Made by a program: the position numbers and the translations under genes. The notes under the pieces were generated by a model. That model saw only the letters and a list, made by a program, of their open reading frames with translations, ran no database searches and was not told where the DNA came from. This document shows positions 45,227 to 55,987 of a stretch of 64,000 nt of DNA, piece by piece. This DNA comes from Pilimelia terevasa (GTDB taxonomy: Bacteria; Actinomycetota; Actinomycetes; Mycobacteriales; Micromonosporaceae): assembly GCF_014647915.1 (NCBI RefSeq), contig NZ_BMQC01000013.1, forward strand, positions 1 through 64,000, read 5' to 3'. Each line of letters starts with the position of its first letter. Position 1 is the stretch's first letter.

Positions 45227-46441
45227 CTAGGCGGTGGACCGCAGTTGCACGAGCGCCACCTCCGGCGGCGCCCCGACCCGCACCGGCGGCCCCCAGAACC
45301 CGGCGCCGTCGGTCACGTACACCCGGGTGCCGTCCACCTCGCCGAGGCCCGACACCACCGGCTGCTGGAGGCGGACGGCCAGGTTGAACGGCACCATCTG
45401 CCCGCCGTGGGTGTGCCCGGAGAGCTGGAGGTCGACGCCGTGCCGCGCCGCCTCGTACGCCTGCACGGGCTGGTGGGCCAGCAGGACCACCGGGCGGGCG
45501 GGGTCGCGCCCGGCGAACGTCCGGCCGAAGTCGGGCGCGAAGCCGGCGTCCTGCTCGGCGCCCGCCACGTCGTGGACGCCGGCCAGGTCCAGGCCGTCGA
45601 CGGCGAGCCGCTCGTTGGCCAGGACCCGCACCCCGAGCCGCGGCAGCTCCGCCAGCCAGGGCGCCGCGCCCGAGTAGAACTCGTGGTTGCCGGTGACGAA
45701 GAAGGTGCCGTGCCGGGAGCGCAGGTCGCGCAGCGGCTCGGCGGCGCGGCCCAGCTCCTCGACGGTCCCGTCGACCAGGTCGCCGACGATGGCCACGGCG
45801 TCGGCGTCGAGCCGGTTGAGCGCGGCCACGATCCGGGTGGTGTGGGCGCGGCCGCTGAGCGGGCCGAGGTGGATGTCGGAGACCAGCGCGATCCGGAAGC
45901 CGTCCATCCGGCGCGGGAGCCGGTCCAGCGGGACCTGCACCCGGTCCAGGCGCGGCGGGCCCAGCGCGGTGCGGATGCCGTGGCCGGTCACCCCGGCGGC
46001 GGTGAGGCCGGCGACGATCGCCGCCCCGCGCCGCAGGAGCAGGCGCCGCTGGAGGTCCGCCGCCGCGGTGTCCGTCGTCGGGGTGTCTGCCGTCGGGGTG
46101 TCTGTTCCCGCGGCGTCCGTCGTCGACCTGTCGGGGGGCGGCGCGGGGCGGCGGGAGCGGCGCAGGGCGAGGGCCACCGGCACCTCCGCCAGGAGCAGCG
46201 CCACCAGCAGGTAGAACATGAGGGCGATCCAGACCGCGGCCCAGGCGGTCCACGCCCGGCCGCCGCGGGCGAGCGCGAGGGTCACCGGTACCGAGAGCGC
46301 CAGCGCCAGGACGGCCAGCCCGCCCAGGCGCCGCCCCCGGGTGCCCGGCCGGGTGGTGGCGACGACGAGGCGCCGCCAGAGGTACAGGTGGATCCCGCCG
46401 ACCACTCCGAGCACCACGGCAAAGAAGATCAGCATCCGCAC
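45227..46441 (-). CDS. Membrane-anchored metallophosphoesterase
   Basis: The 404-residue protein has four or five N-terminal membrane helices, a Thr/Asp-rich linker with tandem TPTADTPTTDT, and a calcineurin-like phosphoesterase domain (about 165-400) with VSDIHLG, VGDLVDG, TGNHEFY, LLAHQPV and LSGHTHGGQ, which together supply the two-metal site. This is the YkoQ/YaeI-like group, thought to act on envelope lipids or nucleotides at the membrane. GTG 46441 has GGAGG seven bases upstream. It lies between the helicase fusion and moaD on the same strand. Confidence 0.93.
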   Translation of the reverse strand: MRMLIFFAVVLGVVGGIHLYLWRRLVVATTRPGTRGRRLGGLAVLALALSVPVTLALARGGRAWTAWAAVWIALMFYLLVALLLAEVPVALALRRSRRPAPPPDRSTTDAAGTDTPTADTPTTDTAAADLQRRLLLRRGAAIVAGLTAAGVTGHGIRTALGPPRLDRVQVPLDRLPRRMDGFRIALVSDIHLGPLSGRAHTTRIVAALNRLDADAVAIVGDLVDGTVEELGRAAEPLRDLRSRHGTFFVTGNHEFYSGAAPWLAELPRLGVRVLANERLAVDGLDLAGVHDVAGAEQDAGFAPDFGRTFAGRDPARPVVLLAHQPVQAYEAARHGVDLQLSGHTHGGQMVPFNLAVRLQQPVVSGLGEVDGTRVYVTDGAGFWGPPVRVGAPPEVALVQLRSTA

Positions 46442-46503
46442 CCGTCACCCTCCTTCCGGCTCCCCAACGTACCCGCGCCCGCGCCGCCGCCGGCCCGGCC
46501 GGC

Positions 46504-46743
46504 TCAGCCGCCGGCGAACGGGGGCAGCACGTCCAGGGTGGCGCCGGCCGGCACCGGGCGCCCGCGGTCGTGGGCGGCGGTGCCGTCCACGAGGTACGAG
46601 CAGCGGTCCAGGACCGCGGCCAGCGCCGCCCCGTGGCGGGCGGCGGCCGCCGCGAGCACCGCCGCCAGCGAGCCGGCCGGCACCCGCTCGGCGGCTACCC
46701 CGGCGGCCTCCCGGGCCGCCGCGAAGTACCGGATCGTGATCAT
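46504..46743 (-). CDS. moaD: Molybdopterin synthase sulfur carrier subunit
   Basis: The 79-residue protein has the ubiquitin-like MoaD fold pattern (MITIRYFAAAREAAG) and ends in PPFAGG, whose terminal Gly-Gly is adenylated and thiocarboxylated. MoeZ at 4026-5195 is the likely activator, and the MoaE part of the 34605-36911 fusion the likely partner. It lies 19 bases after moaA, so the two are probably one transcript. Confidence 0.95.
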   Translation of the reverse strand: MITIRYFAAAREAAGVAAERVPAGSLAAVLAAAAARHGAALAAVLDRCSYLVDGTAAHDRGRPVPAGATLDVLPPFAGG

Positions 46744-46762
46744 GTGCTCGCTCTCCTCGCGG

Positions 46763-47821
46763 TCAGCCGCCGATGGCCGACATCGGGCGGTCCGGCGGGG
46801 CGAAGCCGGCGTCGTCGATGCCGTGCCCGGGCGCCTTCGGCCACATCGCCGCCCGCCACGCCGCGGCCAGCGCCTCGTCGTCCGCCCCGGCCCGCAGCGG
46901 GCCGCGCAGGTCGGTCTCGGTCCGGGCGAACAGGCAGCTCCGCACCTGCCCGTCGGCGGTGAGGCGGGTCCGGTCGCAGGCGGCGCAGAACGGCCGGGTC
47001 ACGCTGCCGATGACCCCGACGGTGGCAGGCGCGCCGGCCGCGTCCCGGTAGCCGGGCACCTGCCACCGCTCGGCCGGCGCGGCGCCGCGGGCGGCGGGGT
47101 CGGGCACCAGCGGCACGTGGGCGCGCAGCCGGTCCAGGATCTCGTCGGCCGTGACCATCTGCGCGCGCCGCCAGGTGTGGCCGGCGTCCAGCGGCATCTG
47201 CTCGATGAACCGCAGGTGGTAGCCGTGGTCGAGGGCGAACCGCAGCAGCGCGGGCGCCTCGTCCTCGTTGACGCCGCGCAGGAGCACCGAGTTGATCTTC
47301 ACTGGGGCCAGGCCGGCGGCCGCGGCGGCGGCGAGGCCGGCCAGGGTGTCGTCGAGGCGGCGGCGCCGGGTGAGGGCGGCGAAGCGGTCGGGGTCCAGCG
47401 TGTCGAGCGAGACGTTGACCCGGTCCAGGCCGGCGGCGCGCAGGTCGGCGGCGCGGGCGGCGAGCCCGAGGGCGTTCGTGGTGAGCGACAGCCGCGGCCG
47501 CGGCGTCAGGGCGGCCGCGGCGGCGACGATGTCCACCAGCCCGGGCCGCAGCAGCGGCTCGCCGCCGGTGAACCGCACCCCGGTCACCCCCAGCCGGGTC
47601 ACCGCGACCCGCACCAGCCGCCCGACCTCGGCGTCGGTGAGCAGGGTCGGCGCGGGCAGCCAGGCGGTCCCCTCGGCGGGCAGGCAGTACGCGCACCGCA
47701 GGTTGCACCGGTCGGTCAGGGAGACCCGCAGGTCCCGGGCGACCCGGCCGGTCCGGTCCAGGAGCACCGGGACGTCCGGCCTGGCCGGGGCGGGTGGCGC
47801 GGGAGGTCTCACCCCTGCCAC
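46763..47821 (-). CDS. moaA: GTP 3',8-cyclase, radical SAM enzyme
   Basis: The 352-residue protein has the radical SAM cluster motif CNLRCAYC near residue 40, the segment FTGGEPLLRP, a second iron-sulfur site CAACDRTRLTADGQVRSC, and the conserved C-terminal Gly-Gly. It starts molybdenum cofactor synthesis by rearranging GTP; MoaC finishes the step. GTG 47821 and GTG 47812 are both possible starts, and neither has a strong ribosome site. moaD follows directly. Confidence 0.95.
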   Translation of the reverse strand: MAGVRPPAPPAPARPDVPVLLDRTGRVARDLRVSLTDRCNLRCAYCLPAEGTAWLPAPTLLTDAEVGRLVRVAVTRLGVTGVRFTGGEPLLRPGLVDIVAAAAALTPRPRLSLTTNALGLAARAADLRAAGLDRVNVSLDTLDPDRFAALTRRRRLDDTLAGLAAAAAAGLAPVKINSVLLRGVNEDEAPALLRFALDHGYHLRFIEQMPLDAGHTWRRAQMVTADEILDRLRAHVPLVPDPAARGAAPAERWQVPGYRDAAGAPATVGVIGSVTRPFCAACDRTRLTADGQVRSCLFARTETDLRGPLRAGADDEALAAAWRAAMWPKAPGHGIDDAGFAPPDRPMSAIGG

Positions 47822-47835
47822 GGTACCGCCGCCGC

Positions 47836-48714
47836 TCAGAGCCGGTCCACGGCCGCGCGGACCGCGGCGCGCCAGCCGGCGCCGAAGGCGGCGGCGTGCA
47901 CGAGCAGCAGGTGGAGCTGGTGCAGCGGCACCCGCTCCCGCCAGCCGTCGGCCAGGGGCCACACCTGCGTGTACCCGGCCAGCACCCGGTCCCTGTGCGG
48001 CAGCCCGCCCCACAGGGCCAGGGTCGCCAGGTCGGTCTCCCGGTGCCCGCCGTGGGCGGCCGGGTCGACCAGCCGCGCGCGCCCGTCGGCGGCCCACAGG
48101 ACGTTGCCGGGCCACAGGTCGCCGTGGATCCGGGCGGGCGGCTCGGCGCCGCCGTACTCCTCGATCCGGGCGAGCACCCGGTCGACCGCGGCGGCGTCGG
48201 CGGCGGTCAGCGCGCCGCCGTCGACCGCGGCGCGCAGGTAGGGCAGCAGCCGGCGGGCGGCGAACCACGGCCCCCACGGCCCGTCCCCGGCCGTGTTGTC
48301 CAGCGGCAGCCGGCCGATCCAGCCGGCCCACCCGGCGCCGAAGGCGGGGGCGCCGGCCCGGTGCACGGCGGCCAGTTCCCGGCCCAGCCGCTCGGCGGCG
48401 GCCGGACCGGGCACTCCGGGCTCGACCCACTCCAGCGCCAGCAGGTCCGGCAGCGCGGTGATCACCTCGGGTACCGGCGCGCCGGCCTCGGCGAGCCAGC
48501 GCAGGCCGGCGGCCTCGGCGGCGAACAGGCCCGCGGGCACCGGCGCGGGCGACTCCTCGGGCCAGCTCTTGGCGAACACCGAGTGGCCGTCGTCGAGGGT
48601 CAGCCGGCGGGCCGCGCAGGTGTCGCCGCCGGGCACCGGGGTCTCCCGGATGCGCTGGTGGGTCAGGAACGTCGGCAGGTGCTCCGGGTGGCGGCGCAGG
48701 TAGGCGAGGTCCAT
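47836..48714 (-). CDS. Fructosamine kinase family protein
   Basis: The 292-residue protein has the kinase-like fold of the fructosamine/ketosamine kinases: ETPVPGGDTCAARRLTL near the start, an ATP-binding FAKSW, the catalytic loop IHGDLWPGNVLW and the metal loop VDPAAHGGHRETD. It may phosphorylate sugar-amine adducts for deglycation. ATG 48714 follows GGGAGAACGC. It ends 14 bases before moaA on the same strand, so co-transcription with moaA-moaD is possible though functionally unrelated. Confidence 0.9.
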   Translation of the reverse strand: MDLAYLRRHPEHLPTFLTHQRIRETPVPGGDTCAARRLTLDDGHSVFAKSWPEESPAPVPAGLFAAEAAGLRWLAEAGAPVPEVITALPDLLALEWVEPGVPGPAAAERLGRELAAVHRAGAPAFGAGWAGWIGRLPLDNTAGDGPWGPWFAARRLLPYLRAAVDGGALTAADAAAVDRVLARIEEYGGAEPPARIHGDLWPGNVLWAADGRARLVDPAAHGGHRETDLATLALWGGLPHRDRVLAGYTQVWPLADGWRERVPLHQLHLLLVHAAAFGAGWRAAVRAAVDRL

Positions 48715-48766
48715 GCGTTCTCCCACTTCGGCGGCGGCGGGACCGGATGGGGTTCATTATGGCGAC

Positions 48767-49321
48767 ATGACGGAAGCTTACGGAACGACGGCTGTCAGTG
48801 AGCAGGCTGCGGTGACCGTGCGGCCGTACCGGCCCACCGACCACCGCGAGGGCCGGCACCTGTGGGCGGAGCTGGCCGAGGAGCGCGCCCGTCAGTACCC
48901 GCTCAGCGCCGCGGACGGCGGCGGCGAGACCGCCCGCGGCGCCGGCTTCGAGGAGTACCTGGCCCGGATCGACCTCGCGGGCGTGTGGGTCGCCGAGGAC
49001 GACGACGAGGGCGTCGTCGGCCTGGCCGGCCTCGTGCTGCGCGAGGACGCGGGCGAGATCTGGCCCATCGTGGTCAGCGAGAAGTGGCGCGGGCTGGGTA
49101 TCGGCACGGCGCTGGTGGACGAGGTGGTCGAGGTGGCCCGGCGGCGGCAGATGCGGGCGCTGAGCGTGTCCCCGGCCGTCCGGGACACCGCCGCCATGCA
49201 CTGCCTGCACCGGGCGGGCTTCACGGCGGTCGCCTCGGTGGAGCTGTCGCTGGACCTGGGCCGGCGGCAGCGCGACTGGCACGACGGCCTGGAGCTGACC
49301 GACCTGCCGTTCCGCTACTGA
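48767..49321 (+). CDS. GNAT-family N-acetyltransferase
   Basis: The 184-residue protein has a GNAT domain (about 15-165) with VWVAEDDDEGVVGLAGL, the acetyl-CoA loop EKWRGLGIGTALVDEV and the C-terminal DTAAMHCLHRAGF. The substrate cannot be told. ATG 48767 has a poor ribosome site, and the gene is divergent from the fructosamine kinase with only 52 bases between starts. Its last 24 bases, including the stop, are duplicated immediately downstream. Confidence 0.9.
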   Translation: MTEAYGTTAVSEQAAVTVRPYRPTDHREGRHLWAELAEERARQYPLSAADGGGETARGAGFEEYLARIDLAGVWVAEDDDEGVVGLAGLVLREDAGEIWPIVVSEKWRGLGIGTALVDEVVEVARRRQMRALSVSPAVRDTAAMHCLHRAGFTAVASVELSLDLGRRQRDWHDGLELTDLPFRY

Positions 49322-49347
49322 CCCGACCTGCCGTTCCGCTACTGACC
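49300..49347. repeat. 24-base tandem duplication across a stop codon
   Basis: CGACCTGCCGTTCCGCTACTGACC (given here in two parts: CGACCTGCCGTT and CCGCTACTGACC) occurs twice without a gap. The first copy contains the last codons and stop of the GNAT gene; the second is untranslated but would encode the same tail. Confidence 0.9.
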
Positions 49348-49387
49348 GGCGGGCGGGACGTCCGCTGACTGGGGCGGGACGCCGCGA

Positions 49388-49414
49388 GGGCGGTGGTCGC
49401 GGTGACCACCGCCC
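49388..49414. terminator. Hairpin between convergent genes
   Basis: An 11-base perfect stem (GGGCGGTGGTC) with a five-base loop lies between the GNAT gene and the end of the LPXTG surface-protein gene. Confidence 0.65.
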
Positions 49415-49461
49415 CGTTGGCGTCCGTTGCTCCCCGGTGGCGGGGGCCTCCCCCGCGCGGT

Positions 49462-51087
49462 TCAGGACCGGGCCGCGGCCCGCCGCCGACGGGACGCCGC
49501 GAGGAGGACCCCGCCGGCACCCAGGCCGAGTACGCCCGCGCCCACCAGGGCGCCGAGCGAGGCGCCGGTGACCGGCAGGCCCGAGAGCGCGCCGCCGGTG
49601 ACCGGGGTCGCCACCGGGGCCGGCGCGCCGCCGGTCACCGCCACGCCGACGCCCACGGTCTGGGCGAGGTCGTCGATGTCCCTGTGCGCGGCGACCACGA
49701 CGTCGTCGTCCCGGACGGTCTCGAACGCGACCAGCGTCTGTCCGGCCAGCGCCGCGGGAACCGCGAACTCGACCTCCACCGTGCCGTCGACCCGGGTCGC
49801 GCCGCCGGTGGCCGCCGGGGTGGTGAACGTGCGGCTCGCCCGGACGCCCGTGGCCGTGCCGGTCGCCTTGTCCATGAGCACGCCGGTGACGGTGTGGGCG
49901 GTCGACGGCGTGAGGCCGGAGTACGTCACCACGTCGACCACCCTGCCGCCGGTCGGGGCGATCGTCTTGTCGCCGTCGGCCCTGTCGCTGGCCGAGGTGG
50001 TGACGGCGGGCGCGACCGGGGCGGGCGGCCCGCCGGTCGCCGGCGGGGTGGTCGGGGGCCGGGGCGCCGCGGTCCAGCGGATCACGGCCGAGTCCGTCGC
50101 GGTGCCGTACTGGTGCGAGGCGACGACGTAGGACTGGGTCCGCACCGAGGCGCCGGTGAAGACCTGGCCCGCGTACGCCTGGACGGTGCGGTCGGAGGCG
50201 AAGGTCAGGTTGACCGCGCCCGCGGGGGCGTCGGCGGCGGTCTTGACGTAGACCTTCTGGCCGTCGCGGAGGTCGTCGGCGGCCACGGCGGCGCCGGTGG
50301 AGTCGACCAGGTTCACGCCGGCCGGCAGGGCGGAGGTCAGTCGCACCTTGTCGCCGGTCGTCCGCACGGTCATCGGGCCGATCAGGCCGCCCGCGACGCC
50401 GGAGGAGTCGGCCGGGCTGACCGACATGCCGCGCGGGCCGGCGTCCTCGGCGCGGTCCTGCGCCTGGGCCAGGAAGTACTCGTACACCTTCCGGGTGTCG
50501 GCGGCGGCGCCGGCGGCGGTACTGCGCGCGTCGGGGCTGCGGACGTCGGCCAGCGTGCGGTCGTCGCTGAGGTGCCACAGCGCCGCCTGGGTGCCGGACA
50601 GCGCCTCCTGGGCCTGGAGGCCGTTGGTCAGCGGCGGCCTGCCGGCGTCGGACAGCCAGCGGGCGACAGCCGTCTCCATGTCGGCGCGCCCCGTCGCCGC
50701 GATGCTGTGGTTCACCACCCAGTTGATCTTTGGCAGGTTGTCCCCGGCAGCGTTGGCGCCCGGGTACCGCGACCACGGGATCTGCTGCATCGCGACGCCG
50801 GTGCGGGCGGTCCGGGTCAGCTCGATGCAGTACGCCAGCAGCCGGTCGTCGGGGTTGCCGTTGACGTCGATCCCCTGCCGGGAGCTGGACCACGGCTGCC
50901 CGGACATCTTCACGGCGATCGGTGCGCGGCCGAGCGCGGTCTGCGACCAGGCGGTGGGGGCGCTGGTCGCCTTCCCGGTCGTGGCCGGGTCGGCGAGCGC
51001 GGCCTCGGCCGCCAGGGCCGTCGCGCCGGCGACGCCGACGAGGGCGGCCAGCGCGAGCGTCCGGCGGCGGGGGGAGGAGTGAGCCAT
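49462..51087 (-). CDS. LPXTG-anchored thioester adhesin with VaFE repeat
   Basis: The 541-residue protein has a signal peptide (1-32), a thioester domain with Cys 87 in LLAYCIEL and Gln 167 in SGTQAALWHLSDD (the TQXA motif), a beta stalk, a VaFE isopeptide domain (about 370-480; TYSGLTPSTAHTVTGVLMD, EFAVPA and LVAFETV), a Pro/Val linker and a sortase signal LPVTG at about 504, followed by a helix and a basic tail. Thioester domains bind covalently to amines on targets. It is likely attached to peptidoglycan by a class E or housekeeping sortase not seen here. ATG 51087 has a somewhat distant AGGAAGG. Confidence 0.92.
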   Translation of the reverse strand: MAHSSPRRRTLALAALVGVAGATALAAEAALADPATTGKATSAPTAWSQTALGRAPIAVKMSGQPWSSSRQGIDVNGNPDDRLLAYCIELTRTARTGVAMQQIPWSRYPGANAAGDNLPKINWVVNHSIAATGRADMETAVARWLSDAGRPPLTNGLQAQEALSGTQAALWHLSDDRTLADVRSPDARSTAAGAAADTRKVYEYFLAQAQDRAEDAGPRGMSVSPADSSGVAGGLIGPMTVRTTGDKVRLTSALPAGVNLVDSTGAAVAADDLRDGQKVYVKTAADAPAGAVNLTFASDRTVQAYAGQVFTGASVRTQSYVVASHQYGTATDSAVIRWTAAPRPPTTPPATGGPPAPVAPAVTTSASDRADGDKTIAPTGGRVVDVVTYSGLTPSTAHTVTGVLMDKATGTATGVRASRTFTTPAATGGATRVDGTVEVEFAVPAALAGQTLVAFETVRDDDVVVAAHRDIDDLAQTVGVGVAVTGGAPAPVATPVTGGALSGLPVTGASLGALVGAGVLGLGAGGVLLAASRRRRAAARS

Positions 51088-51358
51088 CGCTGTTCGGGAA
51101 CCTTCCTGTCTACGTGCGTCTGCGTCCGTGGGTTCAAAGCCTGCGGAGAAACCGGTCGACCGGGAAGGGCGGGCGCGCTCATCTGCCGGGGCGGCCGGGC
51201 CGGTCGTACCGGGGCGGGCAGCCGTCCATCGGGCGGTCGCGGCCGGGCGGCCCCGGCTGCCGGACGCCGGTCCCGACGCCGCGGGCCACGGCGGATCCCG
51301 GTCCCGAAAGAGGACGAACGCCGAATTCGCGGCGGCACTCCCGGGGAGGCAGTGACTT

Positions 51359-51377
51359 TTAGGTAAGGCTTCCCTAA
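51359..51377 (+). promoter_or_regulatory. IdeR/DtxR-type iron box
   Basis: TTAGGTAAGGCTTCCCTAA matches 16 of 19 bases of the iron-box consensus TTAGGTTAGGCTAACCTAA and is a good palindrome. It ends one base before the first ATG of the DUF2470 gene, so bound repressor would block the promoter when iron is plentiful. Confidence 0.85.
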
Positions 51378-51378
51378 G

Positions 51379-52122
51379 ATGCGAACCATGGCGATGGACA
51401 TGGGCGAGGTGACGCGGACGCTCCTGCGGGGGCGGCTGGCCGGCGAGCTGCACGTCAGCGGGCTTGACGAGCCGGTCCCGGTACGCCACGGGACGGACTG
51501 CGCGGGCCGGCCGATGGTGCTCGTGCGCGACGGCGACGACCTCCTGGCGGCCCTGGCCCGGGCCGGCGACCCCGCCGTCCTGCTCACCGTCGTCGACGAG
51601 CCGCCCGCCGACGACGCCCCCAGCCTCGGCCGGGCGACCGTCGCGGGCCGGCTGCGGCCGGTCCCGGCCGCCGCGCTGGCGCTGGCCGCCGTCGAGTTCG
51701 CCGACGCCAACCCCGACCCCGACCTGCTGGACGTCGGCCGCGGCCTGGGCCTGCACCGGATCGAGGTCGACGCCGTCCGCCTGCGGACCAGCCAGGCCGA
51801 CCACCTGGTGCCGCTGGACGACTACATCGCCGCCGACCCCGACCCGCTGCACGCGGTGGAGGCCGACGTCCTCGCCGACCTCGCCGACCACCACGCGGCG
51901 GAGATGGAGGGGTACCTGCACGCCACGCTCGTCGCCGCGGGCGTGGCGTGCGCCCAGCCGCCCCGCGCGGTCCGGCTCGACCGGTACGGCTTCACCGTCC
52001 ACATCGGCGGCACCGCCCCGTACGTGCGCCTGCACTTCCCCGGACCCGTCCGCGACGAGCAGGAACTCGCCCGGCTGCTGCACCCGGTGCTGTTCCACTG
52101 TGCGGTGCACGGCGCCGGCTGA
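51379..52122 (+). CDS. Iron-regulated HugZ/DUF2470-like protein
   Basis: The 247-residue protein has a split-barrel-like N-terminal half (DCAGRPMVLVRDGDDLLAAL, LLTVVDEPP) and a C-terminal DUF2470 domain (about 150-245) with a HHAAEMEGYLHATLV-type helix and LDRYGFTVHIGG. These proteins resemble HugZ haem-degrading enzymes and are often under iron control; the iron box here agrees. ATG 51379 may be leaderless because no ribosome site fits; three further in-frame ATGs (51388, 51394, 51400) are alternatives. A role in haem use or iron release is likely but not proven. Confidence 0.88.
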   Translation: MRTMAMDMGEVTRTLLRGRLAGELHVSGLDEPVPVRHGTDCAGRPMVLVRDGDDLLAALARAGDPAVLLTVVDEPPADDAPSLGRATVAGRLRPVPAAALALAAVEFADANPDPDLLDVGRGLGLHRIEVDAVRLRTSQADHLVPLDDYIAADPDPLHAVEADVLADLADHHAAEMEGYLHATLVAAGVACAQPPRAVRLDRYGFTVHIGGTAPYVRLHFPGPVRDEQELARLLHPVLFHCAVHGAG

Positions 52123-52196
52123 GCCGGCCGGACGGAGGGTGTCGTCGATGCGGCCGGCGCCGTAGGCTCGGCACTTTCCGAACCGGGAGTCCCGCC

Positions 52197-52544
52197 GTGC
52201 TGATCCGAATCGCCCTGGCCGGTGCCGCGCTCGCCGCCGCCGGCACCCTGTCCGCCTGCGCCGGGGACCCGGCCCCGCCGGCCGCCGGCCCCACCGCCGC
52301 GCCCACCGCGGGCGGGGCGGGCGGCGGCCAGCCGTGGCTGTGCACCTGGGAGAAGCTGTGGCTGTCGGAGGCCGCCGACCAGGGCGCGCGGGACGCCGCG
52401 CTGAAGAAGGTCGAGGAGTTCAAAACCAAGCCGGGGTACCAGGAGCTGGACGGCGTCGGCCGGCAGAGCCTGGACGAGGACATCGCCAAGGCGCGGGCCG
52501 GCGACGCCAGCGCCTTCGAGGCGTACGTGCGCGACCGCTGCTGA
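52197..52544 (+). CDS. Small lipoprotein of unknown function
   Basis: The 115-residue protein starts at GTG 52197 after a GGGAG site. It has a lipobox TLSACAG (Cys at about 21), a Pro/Ala/Gly linker, then a helical acidic domain (CTWEKLWLSEAADQGARDAA, a DEDIAKARAG segment) that ends in Cys. No known family is recognised. It is separate from the DUF2470 gene by 74 bases. Confidence 0.78.
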   Translation: MLIRIALAGAALAAAGTLSACAGDPAPPAAGPTAAPTAGGAGGGQPWLCTWEKLWLSEAADQGARDAALKKVEEFKTKPGYQELDGVGRQSLDEDIAKARAGDASAFEAYVRDRC

Positions 52545-52711
52545 TGCCCGGCCGCCCTGGTCCCGCGCCTGGTCCCGCGGCTGGCCGGGGCGTCCTCACG
52601 GTAGGTGATCACGGCGGCGGCGACCGGATTTCCGGGCGACCGGTGTCGGAAGTGCCGTGATCGCGGGACCGGAAGTTGTCCCGGCCGGGCGGGCCGGGGA
52701 GGATCGGGGGC

Positions 52712-54628
<1,917 letters not shown>

Positions 54629-54636
54629 TCCACCCG

Positions 54637-54660
54637 CGCCGCCGCGCCCGCGCGGCGGCG
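54637..54660. terminator. Hairpin between recQ and the aminotransferase gene
   Basis: A perfect 10-base stem (CGCCGCCGCG) with loop CCCG lies nine bases after the recQ stop and just before the end of the convergent gene at 54668. Confidence 0.7.
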
Positions 54661-54667
54661 GGGCCGG

Positions 54668-55987
54668 TCAGCCGCCCGCGATCTGGCGGACCGCGGCGAT
54701 GGCCCTGTCGACCTCCTCCGGGGTGTTGATGCAGGCCGTGCCGATGCGCGCGTAGGGGACCTGGTACGTCGCGTGCGACGCCAGCAGGTTGCGCTGCTTC
54801 AGGCCGTTGACGATGGTCGAGTCGCTGACCCCGTCGATCTGGAAGCAGGTGATGCCCGCGGACATCGCCGGGTCCGTCGGCGTCTTCAGCCGCATCCCGC
54901 GGATCCCGCCGAGGCCGTCCTTGAGCCGGCTCGACAGCTCGGTGATCCGGTCGGCGATGTTCTTGCGGCCGATGTTGTCGTGCCACGCGATCGTGGCGGG
55001 GATGGACCAGCGGGCCTCGAAGTCGTGGAAGCCGCCCGGGTTGAGGCTGCCGCCGCCGTACGAGTGGTGCTGGGCGTGGAACTGCGAGACCGCGTCGCCC
55101 TTGTACCAGACCACGCCGGTGCCCCGCGGCCCGAACAGCCACTTGTGCAGCCCGGCGATGAACACGTCCACCCCGGATGCCGCCGGGGTGTCGTCGACGG
55201 CGCCGAGCGCGTGCACGCCGTCGACGATGAGCAGACATCGGTCGGCCGGGGCGCGGCCCTTGTTGGCCTCGGCGACGACGGCGGCCATCGCCTTGAGCGG
55301 CATCCGCACCCCGCAGCTCGACATGCCCCAGGTGGTGCCGACGGCGCGGGTCTTCGGCGTGATGGCCGCCTTCAACTTTCCGGTGATCTCGTCCGCGGTG
55401 GCCCTGCCGGGGTCGGCGAACAGGCTGATCTGCCGCTTGCGCGCCCCCGCCCGGCGCACGCACAGGTCGACGGAGCCGTGCGCGACGAAGTGGTCGTAGT
55501 CGGTGAGCAGGATCTCCTGGTCAGCCTTGATCTTCAGGCTGCCCCAGACGAGGCCGTGGCCGGTGGTGGTGTTCCAGCACAGGGCGGTTTCGCCGCCGGA
55601 CGCGCCGAGGTACCGGGCGACGACGCTCGCGGCGTTGTTGTCGCCCTCGTACGCGAGCATCGGGTCGGCGTCGAACTGCTCGGCGACCTTGGCGATCTGG
55701 TCCCGGATGGGCTTGGGGTTCGAGGACAGCAGGAACAGGGAGAAGTGCACCTTGTCGGGCTTGAGCCGGAACTGCGCACGGACCGCCGCCCAGTCGACCG
55801 CGCCGGTGACCGGGTCGACGACCCGGGGGCCGGGGTCGACGCGGCCGAGCGGGCCGGCGGCCGCCGCGGGCGGCGCCGCGCAGGCCGCCGCGGCGGCGCC
55901 GAGCGCGCCGGCTGTCGCGGCCGCGCCGGTGACCGCGCCGAGACCGGCGAGGAGGGTACGTCTGTCCAGGCCGCCGGTGGATGGCAT
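54668..55987 (-). CDS. Tat-exported class V PLP-dependent aminotransferase-like enzyme
   Basis: The 439-residue protein begins with a twin-arginine signal (LDRRTLLAGLGAV, then a long Ala-rich core ending near AAACAAPP). The mature part is a class V fold I enzyme like isopenicillin N epimerase: FLLSSNPKPIRDQIAKVAEQ, ASGGETALCWNTTTG, VDGVHALGAVDD and the PLP lysine in FIAGLHKWLFGPRG. Export of a PLP enzyme by Tat fits folding with its cofactor inside the cell. The Cys near 36 might even be a Tat lipobox, but the sequence fits poorly. ATG 55987 has GGGAGG five bases upstream. It follows the peptidase module genes on the same strand. Confidence 0.9.
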   Translation of the reverse strand: MPSTGGLDRRTLLAGLGAVTGAAATAGALGAAAAACAAPPAAAAGPLGRVDPGPRVVDPVTGAVDWAAVRAQFRLKPDKVHFSLFLLSSNPKPIRDQIAKVAEQFDADPMLAYEGDNNAASVVARYLGASGGETALCWNTTTGHGLVWGSLKIKADQEILLTDYDHFVAHGSVDLCVRRAGARKRQISLFADPGRATADEITGKLKAAITPKTRAVGTTWGMSSCGVRMPLKAMAAVVAEANKGRAPADRCLLIVDGVHALGAVDDTPAASGVDVFIAGLHKWLFGPRGTGVVWYKGDAVSQFHAQHHSYGGGSLNPGGFHDFEARWSIPATIAWHDNIGRKNIADRITELSSRLKDGLGGIRGMRLKTPTDPAMSAGITCFQIDGVSDSTIVNGLKQRNLLASHATYQVPYARIGTACINTPEEVDRAIAAVRQIAGG

